Of a stretch of 64,000 nucleotides of DNA, positions 42,301 to 50,129 are shown in pieces (positions within the stretch are counted from its first letter, which is position 1; each line of letters begins with the position of its first letter). A program made the translations under genes and the position numbers. The notes under the pieces were generated by a model. It was not told the DNA's origin. It saw only the letters and a program-made list of their open reading frames with translations, and did no database searches. The stretch lies in the NCBI RefSeq assembly GCF_902459505.1, contig NC_047096.1, positions 8,804,001 through 8,868,000 of the forward strand, given 5' to 3'. The DNA comes from Geotrypetes seraphini (Eukaryota; Chordata; Amphibia; Gymnophiona; Dermophiidae).

Positions 42301-44973
42301 AGCTCCGGAATGTTGCTACTCTTTGGGTTTCTGGCAGGTACTTGTGACCTGAATTGACCACTGTTGGAAACAGGGCTTGATGGACTGTCCCAGTATGGCA
42401 ACGCGTATGATCTTATGTTCTAACCATCCAGTGTCTATCTCAACCTCAGTCCTTCTACACCAGCATTCTTCAATGCAAGGCTTGAGGGTCAGTGGCTGGG
42501 CCCATTCAGACTCTGATTCTTCCCTCTCTCCTTAAAGAATGACATGGAGATGGTTTCCTGTGGTTATCCACAGGGATGGGAACGGTGATGAATTCACCAT
42601 GTCATTCTTTACAAGCACGCAAATGACTTAACGCAGTTTGCATGTATTTTTGGCAAAATAGAGCTAGTGTTGTTTTTCTTGCCCAGGATCATGGGGCTGC
42701 TATCTTAAAGAAGGGGTTCTGTTGATTATTTGGACTCCTTCCCTAGCTGCTGTTGATTATTTCACCTTGTATTGTATTGTCCAGACGAAGAGACTAACAT
42801 GGCTGTTCGAGACCGTGGACTGTTCTATTACCGTCTGTTACTAGCTGGCATTGAAGAGGTGAAACGGGTCCTGGCTGTCCCCAAATCTGACCCATCTTTA
42901 GGGGTTCTGGAGGATCGGGCAGTGCAACCTATTGATGCCTGGGCGTTGGACTTCAACACACTGGTGCCAGTTTACGGCAAAGAGCAGTGGGCAGTCCTCA
43001 CAACTTGCTGGAAATCTGAGCTTAACGTGGAGGGCACCGAGCCCTCAAAAGCAGGTATGTCTGCTGTACGAGAAAATTCAGTGTTTTTCTCTTAGTTATA
43101 GTCCTGCATTCAGTTCAGTTCAATTCATGAGTTTCCTCTGGAGGGTGAACAATTGGAAGTGATTGGATTTGCTGGATAGCACCTGTCCAGTGCAAGAAAC
43201 AAAATGATGTAAAATGTCCTGTAATGGAGAGATTTCATATGTATAATGAGAAGCACCCAAACAGAAAGAATGCATAGAATGAGAAAAATCATCATTACGC
43301 GTCATGATTGAACCTCTGCCTGATCGACCTATTTCATTTTTAGACTAACTCTCTAAGGCAGGGGTGTCCAACCTTTTGGCTTCTCTGGGCCGCATTGGCC
43401 AAAAAAAATGTTTCTGGGGCCGCACAAACGCGCAAACTCTGCAGCAAGACAGAGAAGCCGGCAAGATGGTAAACACCCGGGGGCAGCAGAGGAAAACACT
43501 GCATCGCCCTCGACCGGGGCCGCACAAAATACTTCATGGGGCCGCAAGCGGCCCTCGGGCCACAGGTTGGACACCCCTGCTCTAAGGTGTGCTAAGCTCT
43601 TATGTGGGCTTAGCGCACCAGAAAAGACTTCCCATAGGAGGCCCTAATGTGTCTTGCTGTAATATTTCCCTTTTGCATATGCTAACTGTACAGTGTTGGG
43701 GGGGGGTTCTATTTGTTTTTGAAGGAGATGTAGAGAGTGGGCATGGAATCATTAACCAGCTAACATGTTCATGTTAACACAGACTTAATGTGGGAGTCCT
43801 TAGAACCTCCTAAATAAGAGAGTTAAGGGCTCCCGAGTTAATATTTTAGTGATCCTGAGCACCAATAGAAAAATTAGTGTGGGACCAGCAGAAATAAAAC
43901 CCAAAACAAATAAAAGCCCTGTTTTAAAGGCAGGGTAAAACTGGGCTTAGTGGAGTGGTCTCAAACTCTTGGCCTGCCAGGTACTATTTTGAGGCCCTCA
44001 GTATGTTTATCATAATCACAAAAGTAAAATAAAACAGTTTCTTGATCATATGTTTCGTTAGCTATAAATGACAATATTATTATTATGACAGCCAAATTAT
44101 AAAGAGTTTTTACCTCATGCAAAATTGTCATTTCTTTAATAAGACATTAACTATTTTTTTTCTGAGGCCCTCCAAGTACCTACAAATCCAAAATGCAAAG
44201 GGTTTGAGTTTGAGACCACTGGCTTAGTGTGTGTGGAAAATCCCATGTTTAGGATGTACTAAGATAATATTCAAACAATCTATTTGTTATAAAGTGTCCA
44301 CTGAAAGGTGCCTTACCAGAAACTATTGCAGGATCAAAACATAAGGTGGAGAAAAAGCCTTAAACTCCCAAACCAATGATCAAATTCAACTGTTCCCCAT
44401 GCTCTCTCTCTCTTAGAATCACTTGAAGTGGCTGCCTGTCTTTTGTCTCACAGATTTTTCTAGGTCCCGAGTATGTCCCAGTCCATCTGAAGTGAAGTTA
44501 TTTAGCATGAATACGAGCTGATTTTAATTCTCTTGTCTGCAGAGCAACCGGTTTCAGAAGAGAAAAAGGCGGCTCCCTCCAGTCAGTCTGACGCCGGCCC
44601 TCTGACCTTAAAGCTGGATGCACAGATGGAACCAGAGTTGTTTGAGAGTCAGTGGAAGATGCTGATTTCGGCTCATGTGACGAGTGCAGGCTGGCAAGAA
44701 GATGTTCATCCTGATGCCCTGCAGATGGCTTTACAAGACGTTAGTATCTACACCATTGCAATGAGCAAGGCCGGCACTGAGCCCTGGAAAGCCTACCTCT
44801 TTGCACAAGAACAGGAGGGTCAAGGACTGTTCCTGACAGAGCTGCTCCTGGAACCCGATAAGTCAGCGATGTGTATCACAGTGAAACAAAGCAACGGACA
44901 AGAAGAGTCACTAAGAAGCTTTGTTGCCTTGTTGAAGAATGTCATTGAGTTATTTGTAGATCTGAAGTCTTAA
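27387..44973 (+). CDS. AP4B1: AP4B1, beta subunit of the AP-4 adaptor complex
   Basis: Large subunit of AP-4 (with epsilon, mu4 and sigma4), a clathrin-independent coat at the trans-Golgi network that exports cargo such as ATG9A. Ten coding exons: 27387-27499, 29441-29665, 29806-29936, 31665-31812, 33167-33663, 34217-34300, 35382-35485, 38086-38293, 42785-43054 and 44543-44973. All introns are GT/AG, phases match, and the total is 2211 nt (736 aa plus stop; human 739). The start [20 protein letters not shown] is the conserved AP4B1 N-terminus. Residues to about 530 are the adaptin HEAT-repeat trunk ([50 protein letters not shown]). About 595-620 is hinge. The last about 115 residues are the beta-appendage (ear), including [12 protein letters not shown] and [14 protein letters not shown], which in human binds tepsin. 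Introns are full of repeats but no exon is hit. Orientation differs from human relative to both neighbours. Confidence 0.97.
27590..27931. mobile_element. Tigger-like TA-flanked element
   Basis: TA on each side. Termini are CACGTCTCCCTCCGTATT and AATATGGAGGGAGTAGTG. The 'CTCCCTCCGTATTTGCGG' end resembles mammalian Tigger-type termini. No transposase. Lies in AP4B1 intron 1. Confidence 0.75.
27957..28123. repeat. palindromic MITE, 'aaaccatagcgtgg' family
   Basis: Arms 'ttttgcaaaaccatagcgtg' and 'actatggttttgtaaaag', with 'ctccaacgctcatatgagca' at the centre. Same family as 14345, 35715 and 54030. Lies in AP4B1 intron 1. Confidence 0.7.
28290..28974. repeat. 685 bp palindrome with near-identical arms of about 305 bp
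   Basis: The left arm (about 28290-28596) and right arm (about 28668-28974) are reverse complements with very few differences. For example 'ctatattctttgtacttctt' pairs with 'aagaagtacaaagaatatag'. The spacer of about 70 bp holds 'gggcgaaac' and 'gaaacacgtcgaatgac' type boxes on opposite strands. AP4B1 intron 1. Confidence 0.85.
29003..29362. mobile_element. MITE with 'ggcccggattct' termini
   Basis: Starts 'aggcccggattcttgaactg' and ends 'ttcgagaatccgggtctta'. The internal inverted pair 'gccagaaatgtaggcc' and 'ggcctacatttctggc' is centred near 29123. It stops about 80 bp before AP4B1 exon 2. Superfamily uncertain (PIF/Harbinger is possible). Confidence 0.6.
30013..30591. mobile_element. Tigger-like TA-flanked element
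   Basis: TA on both sides. Termini are CACTTCTCCCTCCATATCCG and CGAATACGGAGGGAGAACTG. The left end closely resembles Tigger-type termini of mammals. 579 bp, with no intact transposase frame. AP4B1 intron 3. Confidence 0.8.
30655..31139. other. AP4B1 intron 3 sequence, possible MITE start
   Basis: Begins with 'ctagggttaccataaggctt', like the hAT-type element at 11450. No closing end was found. The remainder is unassigned. Confidence 0.35.
31140..31550 (+). mobile_element. CR1/L3-type LINE 3' end
   Basis: The frame at 31172-31438 ([20 protein letters not shown], then [20 protein letters not shown]) is an uninterrupted L3 ORF2 tail of 88 codons. The 3' UTR follows with 'gggtctgacccagcagcggc'. 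It looks young. AP4B1 intron 3, about 115 bp before exon 4. Confidence 0.9.
32108..32540. repeat. tandem array, about 155 bp unit, nearly 3 copies
   Basis: 'cttagcctataggaagagga' begins copies at 32108, 32266 and 32419. Each copy contains 'gctctggatgggccatttgg', an L3 3' UTR motif, so a LINE tail has been amplified in tandem. AP4B1 intron 4. Confidence 0.85.
32581..32755. mobile_element. palindromic hAT-like MITE with 8 bp target duplication
   Basis: CAGGGGTAGGGAACTCCGG ... CCGGAGTTCCCTACCCCTG, flanked by perfect ACTTATAG (32573-32580 and 32756-32763). Nearly self-complementary throughout. AP4B1 intron 4. Confidence 0.92.
33718..34200 (-). mobile_element. CR1/L3-type LINE 3' end
   Basis: Reverse-complement L3 tail beginning 'aagaacataagagttgccat', about 55 bp after AP4B1 exon 5, and running to near exon 6. 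The piece 'ttttaaaccctgctaagcta' also occurs in the copy at 55625-56420. Confidence 0.8.
34414..35093. mobile_element. TA-flanked DNA element, 'CCGTATTTCCCCATATATAG' termini
   Basis: 680 bp with TA on both sides and long inverted termini (CCGTATTTCCCCATATAT and ATATATGGGGAAATAACGG). The interior has a second inverted region around 34800 ('gggtgaggcttgagatcgca' and its complement). Tc/mariner-type, family uncertain. AP4B1 intron 6. Confidence 0.75.
35715..35890. repeat. palindromic MITE, 'ttttacaaaaccac' family
   Basis: Arms 'ccctttttacaaaaccacaa' and 'tttgcagttttgttaaatgg', with 'cttcgacgctcatagag' and 'gtgagcatcggagcag' near the centre. AP4B1 intron 7. Confidence 0.65.
35891..36362. other. 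AP4B1 intron 7 sequence
   Basis: Contains a retroelement tail-like part ('ggattcaaagcggtttacaa' near 35930) and an A-rich run. No gene seen. Confidence 0.35.
36371..36886. mobile_element. hAT-like element, 'gagaatgacac' termini
   Basis: Starts GAGAATGACACGGCAAAA and ends CCCCTTGTCATTCTCT, flanked by GCTACTTA (36363-36370 and 36887-36894). Inner inverted blocks such as 'ttgtgggcagaaact' give palindrome-like shadows. Same family as 52352-54000 and 54502-54792. AP4B1 intron 7. Confidence 0.8.
36895..37535. mobile_element. possible DNA element with 'gagtatatacagta' end
   Basis: The right end 'cttatatttgagtatatacagta' resembles TA-flanked elements found in many vertebrates. The left end was not located. 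The interior is GC-rich with shadow frames on both strands. Confidence 0.45.
37536..38085. other. AP4B1 intron 7 sequence
   Basis: No repeat or gene identified. It ends in the pyrimidine tract and AG preceding exon 8. Confidence 0.3.
38570..39400 (-). mobile_element. L2-like LINE 3' end, split by a MITE
   Basis: The minus-strand frame at 39034-39219 reads [20 protein letters not shown], then [14 protein letters not shown], the conserved LINE ORF2 C-terminus. The 3' UTR runs down to about 38570 and is broken by the hAT-like MITE at 38788-38981. AP4B1 intron 8. Confidence 0.8.
38788..38981. mobile_element. palindromic hAT-like MITE
   Basis: CAGGGGTAGGCAGTTCCGG ... GAATTGCCTACCCCTG, flanked by ggttacgg and ggttaggg (one mismatch). 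It is inserted in the L2-like tail. Confidence 0.88.
39466..39930 (-). mobile_element. CR1/L3-type LINE 3' end
   Basis: The minus-strand frame at 39555-40034 contains [20 protein letters not shown] and [20 protein letters not shown], a well preserved L3 ORF2 tail. Same subfamily as 51087-51505. Confidence 0.88.
40055..40480 (-). mobile_element. CR1/L3-type LINE 3' end
   Basis: Reverse-complement tail starting 'aagaacatgagaatagctct' and 'actgggtcagaccaatggcc', running to the ORF2 end complement ('ggcagtgagttccagagctt'). It belongs to a different subfamily from 39466. Confidence 0.85.
40486..41047. mobile_element. Tigger-type DNA transposon, internally deleted
   Basis: TA-flanked, with termini CAGTGGTGCCTCGCATAACG and TTGTGTGAGGCACCACTG, the classic Tigger ends. 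Plus-strand 40769-40850 encodes [26 protein letters not shown], matching the N-terminal helix-turn-helix of Tigger/CENP-B-like transposases. The rest of the transposase is gone. A short tandem array ('cacacaacgaacttcgttt' unit) lies at 40554-40622. AP4B1 intron 8. Confidence 0.9.
41048..41370. other. AP4B1 intron 8 sequence
   Basis: No gene or clear repeat. Confidence 0.3.
41371..41452. mobile_element. short hAT-like MITE, 'agagaatgacac' family
   Basis: 82 bp with ends 'agagaatgacacagtg' and 'cttgtcattcttt'. A near reverse-complement copy lies at 42536-42613 on the other side of the tandem array. Confidence 0.65.
41453..42535. repeat. tandem array, about 320-334 bp unit, about 3.3 copies
   Basis: 'agtgtctatct' starts copies at 41453, 41787, 42112 and a partial copy at 42430. 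Each unit joins a SINE-associated segment ('gaagccattgtgacatcact') to an L3 tail ('ggaatgttgctactctttgg'). The second and third copies are most alike. AP4B1 intron 8. Confidence 0.9.
42536..42613. mobile_element. short hAT-like MITE, reverse of 41371-41452
   Basis: 'aaagaatgacatggagatgg' ... 'caccatgtcattcttta'. Its reverse complement aligns with 41371-41452. Confidence 0.65.
43359..43579. mobile_element. hAT-like MITE with 8 bp target duplication
   Basis: CAGGGGTGTCCAACCTTTTG ... CAGGTTGGACACCCCTG, flanked by perfect CTCTAAGG (43351-43358 and 43580-43587). 221 bp, no transposase. AP4B1 intron 9. Confidence 0.93.
43953..44221. mobile_element. hAT-like (Charlie/MER5-like) element with target duplication
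   Basis: Termini GAGTGGTCTCAAACTCTTG and GTTTGAGTTTGAGACCACTG, flanked by GCTTAGTG (43945-43952 and 44222-44229). AP4B1 intron 9. Confidence 0.9.
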
Positions 44974-45174
44974 CTGGCTTAACGTACTCCTTTGCGGTCA
45001 CAGTCTTTCTAATATAGCAACTAAATTAATGACAATTAACTCCAGTGATCAGTAATTATTGGTTGTTATAGTGGCTAGTGTGTCGATTAGCTTGACTTTC
45101 AAAGTGATTTTATTCTGACGGTCCGCACAAAATGTATCGTGTGCGAGAGGTTATAGTTTGAGTATTGTATATTT

Positions 45175-45180
45175 ATTAAA
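45175..45180 (+). terminator. candidate AP4B1 polyadenylation signal
   Basis: ATTAAA about 200 bp after the AP4B1 stop codon, within AT-rich sequence. It is the first recognisable signal found on the plus strand after the stop. Not proven. Confidence 0.45.
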
Positions 45181-45364
45181 ACACTCCTTCCCTGTCATAA
45201 AAGCTTCATTCTTAAAGCAAAATTGCCAGGTCCTTAGGGCTGTGGACCCCACCTCACTTAATCTTCTTTATTCACTTTCTGCTTAATATATTTTTAATGC
45301 GTCTCTTTAAATAATCCACTAAAAATGGAGTTGCATCACATTCCTGCTTTATAACGGCTCTTGA

Positions 45365-45525
45365 CATAATAAGGGGAGGGGAAGACATTTTGCCAGTCGG
45401 ATTTTCAAGACATCCCCACTGAACATGTGGAAGACAGATCTGCATATAATAACTATTCATACATATTCATTGTGGATATCCTGAAAACTGACTGGCCAAG
45501 GACTGGCTTGAGAAACCAGTGCTTT
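45365..45525. mobile_element. old palindromic hAT-like MITE
   Basis: Diverged copy of the 'cagtcggattttcaagacat' / 'tggatatcctgaaaactgac' family. No clear target duplication. Confidence 0.6.
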
Positions 45526-45602
45526 ATTCTAATAGTTTGTGACTAGTTGTTTAAATTTTTCTAGTGAAGTGCATGTGCAGAAACCACCACAAAGGGCCTT
45601 AA

Positions 45603-45944
45603 CCCTTTCAGGACCAAGGGACATATTTGTCCCATAACTTTAAAATCCTATAAATTTTGATTGGGATAGTCTACAGTTCTAAATTTGATATGTACGGATT
45701 CCATATGATACTACCTTTATGTAAACAAACTGGTTCCGACATTCATTCATTAGCGTCGTTGCTAGATTGACGAGAAGATTCACTTGCCACACTGTCCATA
45801 AGCCAGAAGTGTGATTTTTTTAAAATAAAAATAATGATATTTCACAAAAAAAATCAATTTTTTGGCATCTGCAAGCCCTTTTTACCATAAAAATGTTGTC
45901 AAAACCACAAAAATTGGCCTACGATCCTTATGGTCCTGAAAGGG
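45603..45944 (-). mobile_element. piggyBac-type MITE, copy 2
   Basis: Flanked by TTAA (45599-45602 and 45945-45948), with CCCTTTCAGGACCA termini. It is nearly identical to 4694-5034 in reverse orientation, which points to recent amplification. It starts about 420 bp downstream of the AP4B1 polyadenylation candidate. Confidence 0.9.
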
Positions 45945-45949
45945 TTAAT

Positions 45950-46417
45950 CATCCTTTTAAAGGCAGAGTTCATGTCTTCTGTGAGCTTGGGCAATTTACG
46001 TTGACTTTAGCACTTGCTATCATTTTGCTATCAGCAGGCTGAGAAGTCTGTCTCTTCTGATTAATAGCCGTCAACAGTTCTCCAAAACAAGAGCTAGCAT
46101 TCCACAGTGCCCAAGCTCCTACAACATAGTAAACGATGACAGACAAAGACCTGAACGGTCCATCCAGTCTGCCCAACAGTAACACACAGAAGAAACACAA
46201 CAGTAAGTTGTTCTTTCCCACAGAGCGCTACCAGAAGCACTCGTAAAAATGTAACAGTGGGTTAGCACTGGTCACCCTGCCCTAATGCTCCTTTTTTTTT
46301 TTTTTCATAGAAACTGTTTATTCAGTGGAAAAGAAACTTACAAGTCAAAAATGCAGACAACCACAATTTTTTTTACTGAGAAAATAAATAATCTGAGGCT
46401 ATTAGCAATGAAGGCAA
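45950..46417. other. unassigned stretch with a short L3 piece
   Basis: Positions about 46120-46180 match the L3 tail motif 'gacctgaacggtccatccag'. The rest has no recognised feature apart from a T run at 46291-46305. Confidence 0.4.
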
Positions 46418-46594
46418 AGTCTCTCCTCGAGGGCCGCAATCCAGTCGGGTTTTCAGGATTTCTGCAATGAATATGCATGAGATCTATTAACACAATGAAA
46501 GCAATGCATGCAAATAGATCTCATGCATATTCATTGGGGAAATCCTGAAAACCCAATTGGATTGCGGCCCTCAAGGAGGGACTTTGACACCCCT
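46418..46594. mobile_element. palindromic hAT-like MITE
   Basis: 'gtctctcctcgagggccgca' ... 'tcaaggagggactttgacac', with 'atgaatatgcatgagatcta' in each arm. The left tip is eroded. Confidence 0.8.
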
Positions 46595-46959
46595 GTTCTA
46601 AAAGGAAGCTTCAAAGTGATCAACAGGGAACTGATCTCTTGGTCACTCCTGAAGTGGATATAACAGCTTTGGATGATTCACAAAATATTATCACTACTAG
46701 ATCCACTCTTCTAGTTACTTTTCTTCAGGAAAGTAACAAGTCGCTAGTCCCAAATGAAAACAGCAGAGACAGAACAGAAAAACAACAAAAAAGAAATTTA
46801 AAAGAAAAATCAACAAAGGCAAAATAAAACAAAAACAAAAGTAGGACAAGGGAGACAGCACAGAAGATGACCTAACTGGCCGCCATCTTGTTGGAATATT
46901 CATTTCTATCTCTATCTCTGTCTTTATATTTTTATCTTTACTTTTCATAAATTGTTTCT
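46595..46959. other. unassigned A-rich stretch
   Basis: No gene seen. The A-rich part (46770-46840) gives shadow frames only. Confidence 0.3.
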
Positions 46960-47125
46960 TCAGGTACTTTAGTTAGATTGTGAGCCTTTGGGACAGTTAG
47001 GGAATTTCCAAGTACCTATCTTATTTATTTTTATTTATTGTATCTTTTAATGCATCATTTTTGTAAACCGCTTAGAAACCTCACGGTTATTAGCGGTATA
47101 TAAGAATTAAATTAAATTAAATTAA
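46960..47125 (+). mobile_element. SINE/L2-type 3' tail
   Basis: 'agttagattgtgagcctttg', 'tgtaaaccgcttagaaacct' and a repeated TTAAATTAAA end are the tail shared by L2-like LINEs and the SINEs here. The head is missing. Confidence 0.65.
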
Positions 47126-47349
47126 TGAAAGCATAATTTTGGAAAAAATAACTCAGCTTCTGTTTCCTGATGTATTCAGGGCCACTCAAACATAAGGCTT
47201 TTTTAGCCATGAGGTCTTGAGTTGTGGCCTTGAATGCCACATTTTTTCTTTAAATATCCTAGTAGATGTCTTGTTACTTATCAGGGAAAGGAATTTTCTT
47301 TTTGGGAACCATTACACTTAGAAAATTTTCTTAAAGGTCATGAGAAATA
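47126..47349. other. unassigned stretch
   Basis: No feature recognised. Confidence 0.3.
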
Positions 47350-47570
47350 GGAGAGTGTGGCTACAGCCTCAGCACCCTGGGGTTGTGGATTGAAACCCAC
47401 GCTGTTCCTTCTGACCCTGGGCAAGTCACTTAATCCCCCCCCCCAATTGCCCTAGGTACATTAGATAGATTGTGAGCCCACAGGGGCAGAAAGGGAAAAA
47501 TGTTTGAGTACCAGAATTAATTCATGTAAACAGTTCTGAGTTCCCCTTGGGGAATAGTATAAAAAAGTAA
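47350..47570 (+). mobile_element. tRNA-headed SINE, 5' truncated
   Basis: Starts inside the head ('gtggctacagcctcagcacc'), with core 'gaccctgggcaagtcactta' and tail 'ttagatagattgtgagccca'. Confidence 0.8.
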
Positions 47571-48054
47571 GAAAATAGGTAATACTTTCTAGGAGTGGCT
47601 AAATAATTATTTATTATTATTGCTTATAGGATTTTTGGAAGTAGTTCTAGCTCTCTTAATGTGGGCTTGTAGGTATTATTGATTTGATGCACATTTCCTC
47701 TACCAATCTTATTTTCTTTATTGTGGAAATATATATAAGAAAATATTTTTTTTAAAAGAAAGGGAAAAAAAATTGATGAGATTTTGAAACTGCACTGACT
47801 TATTTTAGCATCAAATATATATGTTCCAGCGTTAATAAAGAGCTACATGGGCTGGTTTTTCATTTTTTAGCCATGGTAAAAGAAAATTTGTGGATTTAGC
47901 CCTTAGTTTTTATTGCATCTCTTTTCACTTTTTGCACCCTACTGTCTTTCTTTATGCTCTTCTCCTGTACTCTGGTCTGCCTCCTCTCTGCTCTAGCTTT
48001 GCAATAGAAGGAGCTAAGACAAAGATCTGCCCTGATTCACTGCTGAGCTCAGCC
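47571..48054. other. AP4B1-DCLRE1B intergenic sequence
   Basis: Mostly AT-rich with no recognised feature. G+C rises after about 47950 toward the DCLRE1B promoter. Confidence 0.3.
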
Positions 48055-48450
48055 ATGTCCCCTCTTCCGGGACGTCACTAAAATCACGGAGGCTGGGATG
48101 TGTTTGATGATGTCATCGGGGCAAGGAAGGCGCGGCCGATCCTTTCTCTCACGTCGACGAGCGGCTGTTTCTGTCTGTCTCCCGCCCATCTCTGTAACAC
48201 GCCTCTTCCGCTGGGCTGTCACTCAAAGTAGGGGGCGGGTTGATGAGGTCATCAGCAGGGCTCCTAATCGGGGCCAGGAAGGAGCTGCCGATCCTTTCTC
48301 TCAGGCCGATGAGCGGCTGCTTCTGTCTGCCGTGGAAGCGGGCTGCGTTCCCGACTGAGGGGCTTTTGCAGCTGCAACAGAACCGGGGACCCCGACGCCC
48401 CCAGCAACTGTTTCCCGGGCTGGGTTATGTTTTGTGCCCTGGGATCTTCG
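48055..48450 (+). promoter_or_regulatory. DCLRE1B: DCLRE1B promoter and probable 5' non-coding exon
   Basis: GC- and CpG-rich block unlike its surroundings. An ETS-like CTTCCGG at 48064-48070 directly adjoins a CRE-like GACGTCAC at 48071-48078. Further CRE-like sites are TGATGTCATC (48107-48116) and TGAGGTCATC (48244-48253). A GC box GGGGGCGGG lies near 48230. A strong donor (TCTTCG then GTAAGG) ends a probable exon at 48450, which would splice to the acceptor at 54919/54920. Two related sub-blocks (about 48060-48178 and 48200-48332) suggest an internal duplication. Transcription has not been tested; the link to DCLRE1B rests on position and splice signals. Confidence 0.65.
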
Positions 48451-48539
48451 GTAAGGAATTGCGGGCGAAATAACACTGTCAAGTTGTGGGGGCCGGATAC
48501 AATGTTGCACCAAACTCAGAGAATCTATCCCAGAGGTTT

Positions 48540-48700
48540 ACACTTTACATGAATTTATGCAGCATTTTCTATCACAATCTATCCTGGGGCAATGGGGGGA
48601 TTAAGTGACTTTGCCCAGGGTCACAAGGAGCAGCGTGGGATTTGAACCCACAACCTCAGGGTGATGAGGCTGCAGCTTTAACCACTGCACCACTCTGAAT
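48540..48700 (-). mobile_element. tRNA-headed SINE
   Basis: Reverse complement of the SINE head and core ('gtgggatttgaacccacaac', 'accactgcaccactctg'). Confidence 0.8.
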
Positions 48701-48714
48701 TCAAAATGTAGTAA

Positions 48715-48840
48715 AAAGTGTGAGCCAAGTAAAGGACAATCAAGCCATTGTGACATCACTGAGAAGGTTGGCTCTTATTGGTGGAATGAGTCATTATGAT
48801 GTCACAATACTAGCTCTGGTTATCAGAGGCTGAAACTTGT
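48715..48840 (-). repeat. SINE-associated segment
   Basis: 'gtgagccaagtaaaggacaa' to 'gttatcagaggctg' is the reverse complement of the segment between the two SINEs at 18955 and 19340. It is also the first half of the tandem unit at 41453-42535. Confidence 0.7.
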
Positions 48841-48841
48841 T

Positions 48842-49090
48842 ACATTATTTATTTATTAAATTTCTATACTGTTCTCCCAAGGGAGCTCAGAATGGTTTAC
48901 ATGAATTTATTCAGGTACTTGAGCATTTTCCCTGTCTGACCTGGCGGGCTCACAATCTATCTAATGTACCTGGCTTAATGGGGGTGGGGATTAAGTGACT
49001 TGCCCAGGGTTACAAGGAATAGTGTGGGTTTGAACCCACAACCTCAGGGTGCTGACGCTGGAGCTTTAACCACTGCGCCACACTCTTCCC
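48842..49090 (-). mobile_element. tRNA-headed SINE, near full length
   Basis: Minus-strand copy with 'gggtttgaacccacaacctc' (B box), 'ttaagtgacttgcccagggt' (core) and tail at 48846-48880. About 250 bp, among the most complete copies. Confidence 0.85.
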
Positions 49091-49270
49091 CCAGGCAGAG
49101 GATAGAGGTGTTTTTTCCTGAACCCAAGCTCTCTTCGGGGGTGGAAATCTGTTTGGATGTAAATTGAGGGGTACTCGGTGGAGGAAAATTATTCTAGGCA
49201 TTCCGCCATAGGAGAGAGAGAGAAAGAGATTGTGGTTCTGATGCAGTATTGTTCCTATAATTTATAAGTA

Positions 49271-49907
49271 CAGTGGTACCTTGGATTACGAGCATAATCC
49301 GTTCCAGGAGCATACTTGTAATCCAAAATGCTCGCTTATCAAAACAAAGTTCCCCATAGACAATAGTGGCAACAGCAATGATTGGTTCCAGAACCTGGGG
49401 TCTGTACATGTCGGGGCCGGGCGCTGCAGCGCCGTCTCCTCCGTCTGCATCCTCCGTCCGTCTTCGGAAGAAGAACCCCACAGTACAGCTTCAGGGGGGG
49501 ATGCCAGCCGCCGGAGAACCTTGCAGTGCCTTCAGAGGGATGCCTCCATCCGCCGGCCAGCCTTCCACGTTGGATGCCCCTCGCATGCTGGAGAGCCCCC
49601 ACCCGAGCCCACGCAGCCGAGCGCCGCCCCACCCGCACGCCACGCACAACGCCGATGATTGACGCTGTGCGCATCACACGCAACGCACAGGAGGGACAGC
49701 ACCCGGCCGTGCAGGCCCAGACAGAGGTCCTCCAACCTGCGGAAGGCACCCGATGTAGAAGGCTGGCCGGAAGACGTTAGAGGAATCCCCTGTAAGTGCT
49801 CGTTGATCGGGGCAGTGCTCGGTTTGCGAGTCAAAAGTTTGCTGAGTGTTTTGCTCCTCTTGCAAAACACTCGCAAACCAGGTTACTCGCTAACCGAGGT
49901 ACCACTG
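49271..49907. mobile_element. Tigger-type non-autonomous element
   Basis: TA-flanked, with termini CAGTGGTACCTTGGATTACG and CTAACCGAGGTACCACTG, classic Tigger ends. The interior contains inverted GC-rich blocks (about 49490-49600 against 49680-49790). No transposase. Confidence 0.88.
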
Positions 49908-50129
49908 TACTGTATATATAATTGGACACCAAACCAGAAAAGGAGGTGCCACCCTGAGGGACAAGGGGATTCTTAAAACAGGAAAGAAACATCCCCAAGC
50001 TATCCCACAGTGATAAAACAGAAAACTATTCCTAGCTGTGAAATAGAAAGATCAAAAGCGCAGGCAGAATTACTTGGCCAAGTGATTCAGTCAAATAAAC
50101 CTTTTCCAAAGTTACCATAATGCCAGAGT
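49908..50129. other. unassigned stretch
   Basis: No feature recognised. Its last part may be the start of the L3 fragment that follows. Confidence 0.3.

Noticed and set aside
49281-49780. Overlapping frames of 95-136 codons on both strands
   Set aside because: They lie in a Tigger-type non-autonomous element with GC-rich inverted blocks; no homology recognised.
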